Of a DNA stretch of 64,000 nt, positions 17,414-26,781 are shown piece after piece. The DNA is from Nonomuraea sp. PA05 (GTDB taxonomy: Bacteria > Actinomycetota > Actinomycetes > Streptosporangiales > Streptosporangiaceae): contig NZ_VSEY01000037.1 of assembly GCF_008086045.1 (NCBI RefSeq), positions 62,001 to 126,000 of the forward strand, in the 5' to 3' direction. The translations under genes were made by a program, and so were the position numbers. The notes under the pieces were generated by a model. It searched no databases. It was not told the DNA's origin and saw only the letters and a list, made by a program, of their open reading frames with translations. The first letter of the stretch is position 1. Each line of letters starts with the position of its first letter.

Positions 17414-18151
17414 CTAATCAGTCAGCAAATGTCCGCGAAGTTCGGCGATGGCGGCGGGTGACAGCCGGAGCACCCGCGTGACGTAGGCCTCGGCGGAGCC
17501 GTGCCGGGCCGTGAGGTCGGTGAGGAAGAGCCGCATGGCCTCGGCGGGCGCGAGCCCGAACCCCGGCCACAAAGGCGCGTCGGGATGCCTTCTCGTCCAG
17601 TCGGCGACGAAGCGCTCGGTGGCCAGGCCGGTGAGCGCGTAGTCCGCCACGATGTCGTCGTCGCCCACGCCCGTCAGCGAGAGCACCAGCGCGGTGAGCA
17701 CCCCCGTGCGGTCCTTGCCCGCGGCGCAGTGGACGACGACGGGCGCGTTGCCCGCCTTCGCGATCGTCTCCAGCGCGATCCTGAGGTTCTCGACGCCGTC
17801 CTCGGTGACCTCCAGGTATCGGTCGGCGAGGTAGCGGGCGACGCCGAGCTCGTCGCTGTAGGCGGCGGTGTCCCACCGGCGCCCTTCGATGGGCAGGTTC
17901 TGGTAGTGCTGTCCCTCGGACTCGGGCACGCGCCCGGCCTTCTCCACCTCGTACGGGTGCCGCAGGTCGATGACGCTGCGCACGCGCAGCTCACGGAAGG
18001 TCGTCAGGTCGTCGCCGGCCAGCCAGCCCAGGGAGTCGGCCCGGTAGAGCCGCTGCCACCTGACGGTGCGTCCGTCCTTGGCGGCATATCCACCTACGTC
18101 GCGGAAGTTGCAGAGGTTCGTGAACTCAATGTGGCGGATCACCCTCACCAC
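17414..18151 (-). CDS. Protein tyrosine/serine phosphatase (IphP-type)
   Basis: 245 residues. It carries the signature loop HCAAGKDRTG (141-150) with nucleophile C142 and R148, and the N-terminal motif NFRDVGGYAAKDG typical of the Y_phosphatase3 family. Such enzymes remove phosphate from tyrosine, serine or phosphoinositide substrates. It starts 1 bp after the stop of the SURF1 gene, so the two are probably one transcript. The partner substrate is unknown. Confidence 0.93.
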   Translation of the reverse strand: MVRVIRHIEFTNLCNFRDVGGYAAKDGRTVRWQRLYRADSLGWLAGDDLTTFRELRVRSVIDLRHPYEVEKAGRVPESEGQHYQNLPIEGRRWDTAAYSDELGVARYLADRYLEVTEDGVENLRIALETIAKAGNAPVVVHCAAGKDRTGVLTALVLSLTGVGDDDIVADYALTGLATERFVADWTRRHPDAPLWPGFGLAPAEAMRLFLTDLTARHGSAEAYVTRVLRLSPAAIAELRGHLLTD

Positions 18152-18152
18152 A

Positions 18153-18971
18153 TTAATTGGCGGGTGTCGCCGCCCCTTGGACCCCGGTGGCCTCCTTGGC
18201 CTCCTGAGCCTTCCGCTCCGCCAGCTCGCGCCTGATCAGCAGCACCCAGCCGGCGAGCGCGATGCCGATGAACAGCCACCACTGGACGCCGTACGCCAGG
18301 TTGAGCCCGCCCCCCGCGCCGACGTCGGGCTCGGGCACCGGCGCGGGCGCGGCAGCGGGCTTGGGCTGCTGCTCGGTCAGCTCGACGTAGCCGCCCACGA
18401 GGCGGTAGGGCAAGCCCTGCCCGATCTTGCCGACGTTGATCAGGAGCACCTGGCCGGGCGGCAGCCCCGCACGGTCGGTGATCCCGCTGTTCTCCTCGGT
18501 CTCGCTGGGGCGTAGCCGCCCCGTTACAGTTACCTGCCCGGTGGGGGCGGCGGGCACCTCGGGGTGGGCGTCGGCGGTGGCTCCGGCGGGCACCCAGCCT
18601 CTGTTCACGATCACGGCGGCGCCGCCGCCGGTGATCAGGGGGGTCAGCACGTAATAGCCGTTGTGGCCCTCCTGGGGGCGGCGGCGGACGACGAGCTCGT
18701 GGGCCGCGTCGTAGGTGCCGGCGACCGTCACGCGCCTGAACCGGTCGTCCTCCTTGACTTGCTGCCCGGCGCTCGCGAGCCGCTCCAGGGGCACGGGCGC
18801 GGCCTCGATGTTGGCGGTCACCCGCTCGCTGTTGGCCGACCGTTCCTCGAAGCGCCCGAACTGCCAGCGCCCGAGGAAGACGAAGGCGGGGATGACCAGG
18901 AGCACCACGACGTGGAGCGCGAGCCATCTGGGCGTGAGCAGGAACCGGTACACGCCTTCCAGGTTAGGCAC
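18153..18971 (-). CDS. SURF1-family cytochrome oxidase assembly protein
   Basis: 272 residues from a GTG (an alternative GTG is two codons upstream). Topology is that of SURF1: TM near residues 13-33 followed by GRWQFGRFEER, a large outer domain with NRGWVP, and a C-terminal TM in LNLAYGVQWWLFIGIALAGW. A Pro/Ala-rich insert precedes the last TM, and a charged cytoplasmic tail follows. It helps insert haem a or assemble aa3 oxidase. No cox genes are adjacent. The longer open frame in this phase overlaps hxlR-type regulator DNA and is rejected. Confidence 0.92.
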   Translation of the reverse strand: MPNLEGVYRFLLTPRWLALHVVVLLVIPAFVFLGRWQFGRFEERSANSERVTANIEAAPVPLERLASAGQQVKEDDRFRRVTVAGTYDAAHELVVRRRPQEGHNGYYVLTPLITGGGAAVIVNRGWVPAGATADAHPEVPAAPTGQVTVTGRLRPSETEENSGITDRAGLPPGQVLLINVGKIGQGLPYRLVGGYVELTEQQPKPAAAPAPVPEPDVGAGGGLNLAYGVQWWLFIGIALAGWVLLIRRELAERKAQEAKEATGVQGAATPAN

Positions 18972-18991
18972 CCGCACCGGTGGTCCCGCAC

Positions 18992-19459
18992 TCAGGCGCT
19001 CCGGATGTCGGCCCCTTCGCCGGGAATCGGCGTGACCTCGCGCGGCCCGCTCACCTCGTGGCCGTCGGCGCAGCGGAAGTGCTGCTCGATGGGGGCGCCG
19101 CAGTCGCGGTGGGTGAGCAGCACCGGCGGGCCCTCGTCGCCCGTCAGGTACTTGTCGCCCCAGTGCATGAGCGCCACCAGCAGGGGATACAGGTCGCGGC
19201 CCTTCTCGGTGAGCCGGTACTCGTCGCGCTGCCGCTGGCCCGGCTCGCGGTACGGCTCCTTGCGCAGCAGCCCTTCGTCGACCAGCCGGGCCAGGCGCGC
19301 GCTGAGCACCTGGCGGGGCGCGCCGGTGATCGCCTGCATGTCGGCGAACCTGCGCACGCCGGTGAACGCCTCGCGCAGCACGAGGAAGGTCCACTTCTCC
19401 CCGACGATGTCCAGGGTGCGCTCGATCGAGCAGTTGTTCACCCGGAAGGGAAGGTTCAT
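18992..19459 (-). CDS. HxlR-family winged-helix regulator
   Basis: 155 residues. The HxlR core is clear: CSIERTLDIVGEKWTFLVLREAF then GVRRFADMQ.ITGAPRQVLSARL and the wing EYRLTEKGRDLYPLL. The conserved N-terminal Cys (C10), often redox- or aldehyde-sensing in this family, is present. A perfect TATAAT lies 6 nt upstream of the ATG, so the mRNA is probably leaderless. It is divergent from a GNAT gene; an inverted repeat in the gap may be its operator. Confidence 0.92.
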   Translation of the reverse strand: MNLPFRVNNCSIERTLDIVGEKWTFLVLREAFTGVRRFADMQAITGAPRQVLSARLARLVDEGLLRKEPYREPGQRQRDEYRLTEKGRDLYPLLVALMHWGDKYLTGDEGPPVLLTHRDCGAPIEQHFRCADGHEVSGPREVTPIPGEGADIRSA

Positions 19460-19465
19460 TTTTGC

Positions 19466-19495
19466 ATTATACCTGAGTTCAGTTGACAGACTCAG
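19466..19495 (-). promoter_or_regulatory. Leaderless promoter of the HxlR gene with inverted repeat
   Basis: TATAAT (complement of 19466-19471) is spaced 6 nt from the ATG, placing the expected transcription start at or next to the A of the ATG. Just upstream, CTGAGT (19473-19478) and ACTCAG (19490-19495) form an inverted repeat over the probable -35 region, a good site for autorepression. Confidence 0.65.
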
Positions 19496-19518
19496 CCATC
19501 GAGGAGCAGGCTGGGTCT

Positions 19519-20034
19519 ATGCAGGGAACCCAGATCCGCCCGGTGCGCCAGGACGACGAGGACCGGATCAGACGCTTCCTGGCCGGCCTGTCGCTGCACA
19601 CGCAGACACTCCGGTTCTTCACCGGTGTCTCCACGCCCGCCGCCGCCCTCGTCCGGGCGCTGCTGTGCGTGGACGAGCGCCGCGACGCGCTGGTCGCGAC
19701 CACCGAGTGCGGCGAGATCGTCGCGCACGCCATGAGCTTCAAGGGCGCCTGCGCCGACGTGGAGATCGCCGTGGTCGTGGCGGACGACTGGCAGGGGCGC
19801 GGGCTGGGCCCCGAACTGGTGGACACCCTGCTGCTGCGGGCCTCCGTGCGCGGCGCCAGGACCGTGGCCATGGACGTGCTGGGGGAGAACCGGCGCGTGC
19901 TCAGGCTCATCCAGCGGCTCTGGCCGGAGGCCACCATGAAGGTCAGTTCGGGGACGGTCGAGGTGACCGCTATGATCGATCAGGCTGGCCTATTTGCGGA
20001 ACAAGGTTCTGTTGCCACACCATTGACAGTGTGA
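19519..20034 (+). CDS. GNAT-family N-acetyltransferase
   Basis: 171 residues from the ATG at 19519; a TTG 12 codons upstream is open but less likely. Core motif A is present: VEIAVVVADDWQGRGLGPELVDTLL with the acetyl-CoA loop DWQGRGLG. The N-terminal IRPVRQDDEDRIRRFL and SLHTQTLRFF match the acetyltransferase domain found in actinobacterial Pat-like proteins. Substrate unknown. It overlaps the TetR gene that follows by 4 bp (GTGA). Confidence 0.85.
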   Translation: MQGTQIRPVRQDDEDRIRRFLAGLSLHTQTLRFFTGVSTPAAALVRALLCVDERRDALVATTECGEIVAHAMSFKGACADVEIAVVVADDWQGRGLGPELVDTLLLRASVRGARTVAMDVLGENRRVLRLIQRLWPEATMKVSSGTVEVTAMIDQAGLFAEQGSVATPLTV

Positions 20035-20627
20035 AGAGTGTCAAGAACGGACGCGACGGCCGCACCCGCATCATCGAGGGCGCCCTCCGCCGTTTCAGCC
20101 AGGACGGCGTATCCGCCACCACCCTGGCCAGTCTGCGTGAGGAAAGCGGCGTCAGCGTCGGCAGCTTCTACCACCACTTCGCCAGCAAGGAGCACGTCTT
20201 CGGCGTGCTGTACGGCGAGATCCTCGACGCCTACCAGGCGGCCTTCCTGGCCGAGCTGGTCCGCCACGAGGACGCCCGCGACGGCATCGAGGCCATCGTC
20301 ACCTTCCACATGCGGTGGGCGGGCGAGCACCCCGAGCGGGCCAGGCTACTGATCAGCGAGCGTCCGCCGCGCAAGCACGAGCCGGGCGGCGCGGAGGTGG
20401 CGGAGGCGCGGCGCACGTTCTTCCGCCAGGTCTCCGACTGGTGGCGGCCGCACATGAAGAACGGCCACCTCCAGCCCGTCCACGCGACCATGTGTTACGT
20501 GTTGTGGCTGGGGCCGGCGCAGGAGATGTGCCGGTTGTGGTTCGCGGGAGCGCACACGCCGACGGAGGAGGAGATCGCGGGGCTGGGCGAGGCGGCCTGG
20601 CAGAGCCTGCGCCAGCGGGGAGAATGA
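20031..20627 (+). CDS. TetR-family transcriptional regulator
   Basis: 198 residues from a GTG overlapping the GNAT stop; in-frame sequence upstream is antisense shadow. The HTH is GALRRFSQDGVSATTLASL then GVSVGSFYHHFASKEHV. The C-terminal domain includes HMRWAGEHPERARLLI and MCYVLWLGPAQEMCRLW, as in TetR proteins of the AcrR group. The repeat CACAC-N8-GTGTG (20016-20020, 20029-20033) spans the start and could be its operator. Coupled to the GNAT gene. Confidence 0.9.
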   Translation: MKSVKNGRDGRTRIIEGALRRFSQDGVSATTLASLREESGVSVGSFYHHFASKEHVFGVLYGEILDAYQAAFLAELVRHEDARDGIEAIVTFHMRWAGEHPERARLLISERPPRKHEPGGAEVAEARRTFFRQVSDWWRPHMKNGHLQPVHATMCYVLWLGPAQEMCRLWFAGAHTPTEEEIAGLGEAAWQSLRQRGE

Positions 20628-20681
20628 GCCCTGCGCGGGGAGCGATGATCTGAGCACCGTCTGTGGTGTTATTGTCCAAAT

Positions 20682-21650
20682 GTGAGACGACCTCGGGCGC
20701 TGGTGCTGCCCGCCTTGCCGGAGAGCGCGCTCTCCCGCCTGGGAGAGATCGCCGACCTGACCGAGGCTCCCGCACGACCGAGCCTCGGCTTCACCGACGA
20801 GCAACTGGCGGACCTGGTCATCGAGACCGGCGCCACCGTGCTCATCACCGACGGCGACCAGGTGCGCACCTCGGTGCTGAGCCTGCACCTGGACGTCGTG
20901 GCCAGCATGGGCCCGCCTGCCAGCGTGGACCTGGCGCTGGCCGCCGAGCGGGGCGTGACCGTCCTGCACGCCACCGGGCGCGACCCCGAGGCGGTGGCGG
21001 AGCTGACGCTCGCGCTGCTGTTCGCGGTGAGCAGGAACATCGTCAGCGCCGACCGCGAGGTCCGCAGGGGACGCGTCTACCACGGCCCCGTCCAGCAGAA
21101 CAGGGTCACGCCCGCGCAGCGGCACCGGGGCCGCAGGCTGACCGGGCGCACGGTGGGCATCGTCGGCCTGGGCCAGATCGGCAGGGCGCTGCGCTGGCGC
21201 TGCGAGGGCCTGGGCATGAAGGTGATCGTCTGCGACCCGTTCGTGCCCGAGGCCACCCACACGCTGCCCGAGCTGCTCGCCGAGGCCGACGTGGTCTCCC
21301 TGCACGTGCCGCTCACCGAGGAGACGCGCGGCTTCTTCGGCTACACCGAGTTCGGTGCGATGCGGCAGGGGTCGATCTACCTCAACACCTCGCGCGGAGC
21401 GCTGCACGACCTGCGGGCGCTGGTCGACGCGCTGCGCGAGGGCCAGGTGGGCGGTGCCGGGCTCGATCACTTCGAGGGCGAGTGGCTCGACCGGGCGCAT
21501 CCGCTGACCCGGCTGCGGAACGTGGTGCTCACGCCCCGGCTGGGCGAGGCCACGGGGGAGAGCCGGGAGGAGCTGGCGGAGACGCTGGTGGAGGACATCG
21601 CCCGGCTGCTGCGCGGTGAGCGGCCCGCGCACGCCTACGTGCCGGCCTGA
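20682..21650 (+). CDS. D-2-hydroxyacid dehydrogenase-like protein, catalytic His missing
   Basis: 322 residues from GTG 20682. NAD-binding fold with TVGIVGLGQIGRALRWRCEG (about 159-178) and the substrate Arg in LNTSRGALHD; the Glu is in LDHFEGEW. The usual TPHxxGxT segment reads TPRLGEAT, so the catalytic His is replaced by Arg. The enzyme may be inactive, or act on an unusual substrate. A TATTGT hexamer 7 nt before the start suggests a leaderless mRNA. It stands alone between TetR and a convergent zinc-ribbon gene. Confidence 0.85.
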   Translation: MRRPRALVLPALPESALSRLGEIADLTEAPARPSLGFTDEQLADLVIETGATVLITDGDQVRTSVLSLHLDVVASMGPPASVDLALAAERGVTVLHATGRDPEAVAELTLALLFAVSRNIVSADREVRRGRVYHGPVQQNRVTPAQRHRGRRLTGRTVGIVGLGQIGRALRWRCEGLGMKVIVCDPFVPEATHTLPELLAEADVVSLHVPLTEETRGFFGYTEFGAMRQGSIYLNTSRGALHDLRALVDALREGQVGGAGLDHFEGEWLDRAHPLTRLRNVVLTPRLGEATGESREELAETLVEDIARLLRGERPAHAYVPA

Positions 21651-21657
21651 CGATCGT

Positions 21658-21960
21658 TCAGGCGATCTGGCGGACGCGCGTCGGAACGCGCCAGCTCGCC
21701 CGGTCGAGCGAGATGTCCAGCCGGAGGTCACCACGCTGCCTGCGCAAACCCGGCACCCGCACCCGGTCGTGCACGTCGAACCTGCCCCGATGCGGATAAC
21801 CGAACCCCAGCTCACCCGGCAACACCCGCAGATCATCACGATTGCCGCAACGCGGGCACGTCCACGAGACCAGATCCATCCCCCGGTTGTAGTCGGAGCA
21901 GGCGCTGAAGTATTCGTCGGGCCTGAAACGGGACTCGCAGGCCAAGCAAGGGATCAGCAT
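21658..21960 (-). CDS. Small zinc-ribbon-like protein
   Basis: 100 residues. The ATG at 21960 is chosen because GAGGAG lies 8 nt upstream. Two CxxC pairs are visible, IPCLACES and WTCPRCGN, about 30 residues apart, as in zinc ribbons. The C-terminal half is rich in Arg and Asp (RGRFDVHDRVRVPGLRRQRG). No known family was recognised. It might be a nucleic-acid or protein adaptor. It is convergent with the dehydrogenase gene, with only 7 bp between stops. Confidence 0.6.
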   Translation of the reverse strand: MLIPCLACESRFRPDEYFSACSDYNRGMDLVSWTCPRCGNRDDLRVLPGELGFGYPHRGRFDVHDRVRVPGLRRQRGDLRLDISLDRASWRVPTRVRQIA

Positions 21961-22112
21961 GAGGTCCGCTCCTCGGGACGACGTATCGGTACGCATAGAG
22001 ATACCGCGCGTTACTTGTCCGCCGCTTGCAGAATGCTTGGGTGCTTAAGTAACAGTATGAGCACTGTCGGTATCAGATCATGCTCGTGAGCCGGCGGTGA
22101 AAGGATGCTCTT

Positions 22113-23516
22113 GTGGAACGACTGCGCCATCACCTCCTCGAATCCGGATACACGATCGACGGCGTACGTGAACGCCTGGGCAGCATGGCGGCCTCGGCCC
22201 TGGCCCGCGAGGAGCTGACACCGGCTCTGCGCGCGACCGCCGACGGCGATCCCCTGGGCACGCTGATCAGGCTGTGGTGGCTCGGCGTCCCCGTCCCCGC
22301 CAAGGCCGTGGCGCCGGAAGTGCTCGCGTCGGGGCTGGCCGAGGCCGACGGCGACCAGGTTTTGGCCACCGTGCACCTCCAGCCGTGGGAGACCGGCGGC
22401 TACCTCGTCTCCGACAGGAAGGTGCGGCCCGGCGACCCGGCGCTGCGGCCCGACCACGTGGTGGGGGCCGGCGGCGCCTCGGCCAACCTGGCCCAGCTCG
22501 TCACCCGCCGCCCGGTCGGGCGCGCGCTCGATCTCGGCACCGGCTGCGGGGTGCAGGTGCTGCACCTGGCGGGGCGTGCCGGGCACATCGTGGCCACCGA
22601 TCTCAACCCGAGAGCCCTGGAGCTGGCCAGGCTGAGCTGGGAGCTGTCCGGGGTCGGCGACGTGGACGCGCGGGCGGGCTCGATGTTCGAGCCGGTCGAG
22701 GGCGAGCTGTTCGACCTGGTCGTGAGCAACCCGCCGTTCGTCATCGCGCCGGCCCGCGAGGGCAAGCTGACCTACCGCGAATCGGGTCGCGAGGGCGACG
22801 ACTTCTGCCGCGACCTCGTCCGCGCCACGCCCCGCCACCTCAACCCCGGCGGCCAGGCCCACTTCCTGGCCAACTGGCTGCACGTCGAGGGCGAGGACTG
22901 GCACGACAGGGTGGGCGGCTGGCTGGGCGAGACCGGCTGCGACGCCTGGGTGGTGCAGCGCGACGTGCAGGACCCGGCCGAGTACGTCGAGCTGTGGCTC
23001 AAGGACGCCGCCGAGCAGGGCACCAGCGCCTACACCGAGCACTACGACCGCTGGCTGAGCTGGTTCGACGAGCGGCGGGTCGAGGGCATCGGGTTCGGCT
23101 GGATCACGATGCGCAACTCCGGCACGCTCGACCCCGTCGTCCGCGTCGAGCACCTGGCCCACCAGGTCTCGCTGCCGGTCGGCGACTACGTGGACTCGGT
23201 GGTCGACGCCATCGCCGCCGCGCACCGGGCGCAGGGGCTGGACGCGGCGCTGCTGCGTACCGCCGAGGGGCTGCTCGACGAGCGCGTCGGCCTGCCGGGC
23301 GCGGAGGACCCGATCCGCATCGTGCTGCGCCAGACACAGGGGTTGCGGCGCAGCAGGGAGGTCGGCACGGTTGAGGCCGCGCTGGCCGGGGTCTGCGACG
23401 GCGAACTGGCGCTCGGACCGCTGCTCAACGTGATCGCCGAGCTGGTCGGCGACGGTGAGATCCCTGACTCCGACGCGGTCAGGCCCTTGATCGCGGAGGG
23501 TTACTTCCTCCTTTAA
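22113..23516 (+). CDS. Class I SAM methyltransferase with NPPF motif
   Basis: 467 residues from a GTG. A Rossmann-type methyltransferase core starts with ALDLGTGCGVQVLHLAGRAG (about 138-157), then ATDLNPRALELAR and the catalytic SNPPFVIAP near 210. NPPF/NPPY motifs mark enzymes that methylate exocyclic or side-chain amino groups in DNA, rRNA or release factors. An N-terminal 120-residue domain and a C-terminal 170-residue domain flank it, as in an actinobacterial family of unknown target. No clear operon partner. Confidence 0.88.
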   Translation: MERLRHHLLESGYTIDGVRERLGSMAASALAREELTPALRATADGDPLGTLIRLWWLGVPVPAKAVAPEVLASGLAEADGDQVLATVHLQPWETGGYLVSDRKVRPGDPALRPDHVVGAGGASANLAQLVTRRPVGRALDLGTGCGVQVLHLAGRAGHIVATDLNPRALELARLSWELSGVGDVDARAGSMFEPVEGELFDLVVSNPPFVIAPAREGKLTYRESGREGDDFCRDLVRATPRHLNPGGQAHFLANWLHVEGEDWHDRVGGWLGETGCDAWVVQRDVQDPAEYVELWLKDAAEQGTSAYTEHYDRWLSWFDERRVEGIGFGWITMRNSGTLDPVVRVEHLAHQVSLPVGDYVDSVVDAIAAAHRAQGLDAALLRTAEGLLDERVGLPGAEDPIRIVLRQTQGLRRSREVGTVEAALAGVCDGELALGPLLNVIAELVGDGEIPDSDAVRPLIAEGYFLL

Positions 23517-23775
23517 TCGGGTGTTGATTGGACGTCAACTCCGGTGGTGGAAGCTGTGAGCCAGGACACGGACCTGGGGGGTTCGAGGGCCGTGTCAGGT
23601 CCGGCCGGTCGTCCGAGTGTGAGGCGGCTAGCCGTTGCGTGGAGCATCCGGATAACCGGGCCCCCTAGCGACGCGCGACGGTCAGGGTGACCGGCCGGGC
23701 TGAACACATCGGATTTTCCTAGGGACAGCCTTGATCAACCATGTGTGGATGACACGTCTGGACGACGAGCTGTAC

Positions 23776-26700
23776 TCAGGACTCGACGACGGGCCCATCG
23801 CCGGCGGGTTCGGGAGTGGTGAGACTGTCGAGCAGGACCTTGAGGTCCCCGGCCTCGGGAGCGCCGAGCCGGGAGAAGATGTCGAAGGCCTGCCGTAGAC
23901 AGTCGAGGCTTCTCGTCGTGCTGCCGAGACCGCGCAGCGCCTTGCCGAGCACGGTGAGCGAGAGCGCCTCCCCGTACGGGTGGCCGATCTCGCGGGCGAC
24001 CACCAGCGCCTGTTCGGCGTGGCGCACCGCGTCGGGATACCGCTCGGCGGCGATGAACGTCTCGGCCAGCCGGGAGCACACCCGTTGCTCCCACACGCGC
24101 TGCCTGCTGGCTCGGAAGAAGGCCAGGCACTCGGCGTGGTGGTGCACGGCCTCGGTGAGGCGGCCCACCCTGCTCAGGACGATGCCGAGGTGGTAGCGGG
24201 CCCGGGCGGTGCCCGCGCCGCTGCCGATCTCGGTGAAGATGGCCAGGCCCTTCTCCGCCGCCGCGATCGCGTCCTCCGGACGGCCCAGGCCCAGGTGGTC
24301 GCGGGCCGAGTAGCTGAGGACCAGCGCCTCGCCGGCCGGCACGCCGTTCTCGCGGTACCAGCGCATGGCGGCGTCGAACAGCGACAGCGCCTCGGTGTGG
24401 CGGCGCTGACGGCCGACGACGACGGCCAGGGCGTTCAGCACCTCGCCGGTCACGATCTTCTCCTGGCGCGCCCGCGACAGCTCGTGCACGACCCTGAAGT
24501 GCTGCTCGGCGTCCTTGAGCCGGTTGTCCGCGAACAGCACCCGGCCCAGCACGTAACGGGCGCGCAGCTCGCCCGCCTGGTCGCCGTTGTCCTGCGCGGT
24601 GGCCAGCACGGCTCTGGTGCTGTGGTCGAACTCGCGCGTGTGGGTGCCCGCCTCCAGCAGCGGCTCCATCGCCACCAGCAGGTCGGCGGCGGGCAGCAGG
24701 TGCTCGCTGGTACGCGCGGTCGCGGCGGCCTGGTCGATGGCCGCGAACAGCGAGTCGCCCTCGGCGATCAGCCAGGCCACGGCCGCGTCCACGCTGGTGA
24801 AGGTGAGCCCGCTGCCGACGACCACCAGGTTGGCGGGGATCATGCTGCCCTCGTAGGCGAGCGTGTGCGCGGACTGGGCAGAGGCCAGGTAGAAGCCGAG
24901 CAGCCGGCGCAGCGCCATGGTTCTGGCCTGGGGCCGCTCGCCCCGCTCCAGCTCGCGGCGGGCGAACAGTTTCAGCAGGTCGTGGAAGCGGTAGCGGCCG
25001 GGCGCGGGCGCCTCCAGGAGGCTGGCGTCCACCAGCGACTCCAGCACCTCCTCCGCCTCGAACGCGCTCGCCGACAGCAGGGCGGAGGCGGCGCCGACGG
25101 AGATGTCGGGCCCGTTGGGCAGCGACAGCAGGCGGAAGGCGCGGGCCTGGGTGGCGGTGAGCTGTCCGTACCCGAGCGCGAACGTGGCCTCCACGGCCAG
25201 GTTGCCCACCCGCAGCTCGTCGAGGCGGCGCTGCTCGTCGGCCAGCCTGGGCACCAGCGAGGCGACCGTCCAGGAGGGGCGGGCGGCGAGCCGGGAGGCC
25301 ACGATCCGCACCGCCAGCGGCAGGAAGCCGCACGCGGCCACCACGTCCATGGCCGCGCCGTGCTCGGCGGCGACCCGTTCGGCGCCGGCGACCGAGGAGA
25401 ACAGCGACAGCGCCTCGTCGGGCTCCATCACGTCGAGGTCCACGAGCTTGGCCGACGGCAGGTCGGCCAGCTTGCCCCGGCTGGTGACGATGGCCGCGCA
25501 GCCGGGCGTGCCCGGCAACAGCGGGCTGACCTGCGCGGCGTCGCGGGCGTTGTCCAGCAGCACCAGGATGCGGCGCTCGGCCAGGATGGAGCGGTAGAGC
25601 GCGGAGCGCTCGGCGGGGGCTTCCGGGATGACGTCCGGCGGCACGCCGAGCGCGCGCAGGAAGCCGCCGAGCGCCGACTCGGGCGCGAGGGCCTGGTCGG
25701 TGTAGCCGCGCAGGTCGGCGTAGAGCTGGCCGTCGGGGAAGACGTCGTCCACCAGGTGCGCCACGTGCACGGCCAGCGTGGTCTTGCCGACGCCGCCGAT
25801 GCCGGAGATGGCCGCGATGGGCACGCCCTCGGCCGACGACTGGGCCGACAGGAGGGAGCGCAGGCGGACCGCGACCTCCTTGCGGCCGGTGAAGTCGCTG
25901 ACGGCGGCCGGGAGCTGGGCGGGGCGGGGCAGCTCCAGCGCGGGCTGCTGCTCCTCCTCAGCCGGCGGCTCCTCCTCCTCGGGCGCCTCGGCCGCGGCGA
26001 GCGTGGGGTCGGCGGCGAGGATGCGCTGGTGCAGGGCGGACAGCTCGGGGCCAGGCTCGATGCCCAGCTCGTCGATGAGCGCCTCGCGTGTCTCGGTGAA
26101 GACGTTGAGCGCGTCGCCCTGCCGGCCGCAGCGGTACAGCGCCAGCATGAGCTGGGCGCGCAGCCGCTCGCGCAGCGGGTGGTCGGCGGTGAGGGCGATC
26201 AGCTCAGAGACGATCTTGGCGTGGTTGCCGAGCTCCAGGTCCACGTCCATGAGCGTCTCGATGACGCTGATGCGCCGCTCGACCAGGCGGTCGCGCTGGT
26301 GCTCGGAGTAGGGGCCGACGGTGCCGGCCAGCGGCTCGCCCTCGAACAGGTCCAGCGCGGCGCGCAGGCCGCGGGCGCCCTCGGCCGGCTTGCCCGCCTT
26401 GCGGGCGGCCTCGGCCTGCTGGATGCCGCGCTCGAAGCGGGTCAGGTCGAGGCTGTCTTCCGGCAGGCGCAGCGCGTAGCCGCGGCCGATCGAGGTGAGC
26501 AGCTCGGGGCGGGAGCGGGCGGGCCGGTCGGGCTCCAGCACGGTGCGCAGCCTGGAGACGTACGTGCGCAGCGCGCCCAGGGCCCGCGGTGGAGCCTCCT
26601 CGCCCCAGACGGCGTCGATCATCTCGTTCGGGGTGACCGCGTGTCCCTCCCGCAGGAGCAGCATGCCGAGGATGGAACGCTGTAGCGGGGTGCCCAGGTC

Positions 26701-26781
26701 GAGTTCCCGGCCGTCACGCCACGCGCGGACAGGACCGAGCACGGCGAACCGCAGCCCGCTCTCAACGCGTCGACCAGCCAT
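23776..26781 (-). CDS. AfsR/SARP-family regulator (SARP-BTAD-NB-ARC-TPR)
   Basis: About 1001 residues from the ATG at 26781 (a TTG 13 codons upstream is open). Domains in order: OmpR-like winged helix (about 10-95), BTAD helical domain (about 100-245), an acidic Glu/Pro linker near 265-280, NB-ARC with P-loop GIGGVGKTT (327-335) and ILVLLDNARD, a winged helix with FHDLLKLFARREL, and C-terminal TPRs. SARP regulators bind direct repeats near -35 and activate secondary-metabolite genes. No biosynthetic cluster is adjacent, so the target is unknown. A TATTAT sequence upstream may be the -10. Confidence 0.93.
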   Translation of the reverse strand: MAGRRVESGLRFAVLGPVRAWRDGRELDLGTPLQRSILGMLLLREGHAVTPNEMIDAVWGEEAPPRALGALRTYVSRLRTVLEPDRPARSRPELLTSIGRGYALRLPEDSLDLTRFERGIQQAEAARKAGKPAEGARGLRAALDLFEGEPLAGTVGPYSEHQRDRLVERRISVIETLMDVDLELGNHAKIVSELIALTADHPLRERLRAQLMLALYRCGRQGDALNVFTETREALIDELGIEPGPELSALHQRILAADPTLAAAEAPEEEEPPAEEEQQPALELPRPAQLPAAVSDFTGRKEVAVRLRSLLSAQSSAEGVPIAAISGIGGVGKTTLAVHVAHLVDDVFPDGQLYADLRGYTDQALAPESALGGFLRALGVPPDVIPEAPAERSALYRSILAERRILVLLDNARDAAQVSPLLPGTPGCAAIVTSRGKLADLPSAKLVDLDVMEPDEALSLFSSVAGAERVAAEHGAAMDVVAACGFLPLAVRIVASRLAARPSWTVASLVPRLADEQRRLDELRVGNLAVEATFALGYGQLTATQARAFRLLSLPNGPDISVGAASALLSASAFEAEEVLESLVDASLLEAPAPGRYRFHDLLKLFARRELERGERPQARTMALRRLLGFYLASAQSAHTLAYEGSMIPANLVVVGSGLTFTSVDAAVAWLIAEGDSLFAAIDQAAATARTSEHLLPAADLLVAMEPLLEAGTHTREFDHSTRAVLATAQDNGDQAGELRARYVLGRVLFADNRLKDAEQHFRVVHELSRARQEKIVTGEVLNALAVVVGRQRRHTEALSLFDAAMRWYRENGVPAGEALVLSYSARDHLGLGRPEDAIAAAEKGLAIFTEIGSGAGTARARYHLGIVLSRVGRLTEAVHHHAECLAFFRASRQRVWEQRVCSRLAETFIAAERYPDAVRHAEQALVVAREIGHPYGEALSLTVLGKALRGLGSTTRSLDCLRQAFDIFSRLGAPEAGDLKVLLDSLTTPEPAGDGPVVES

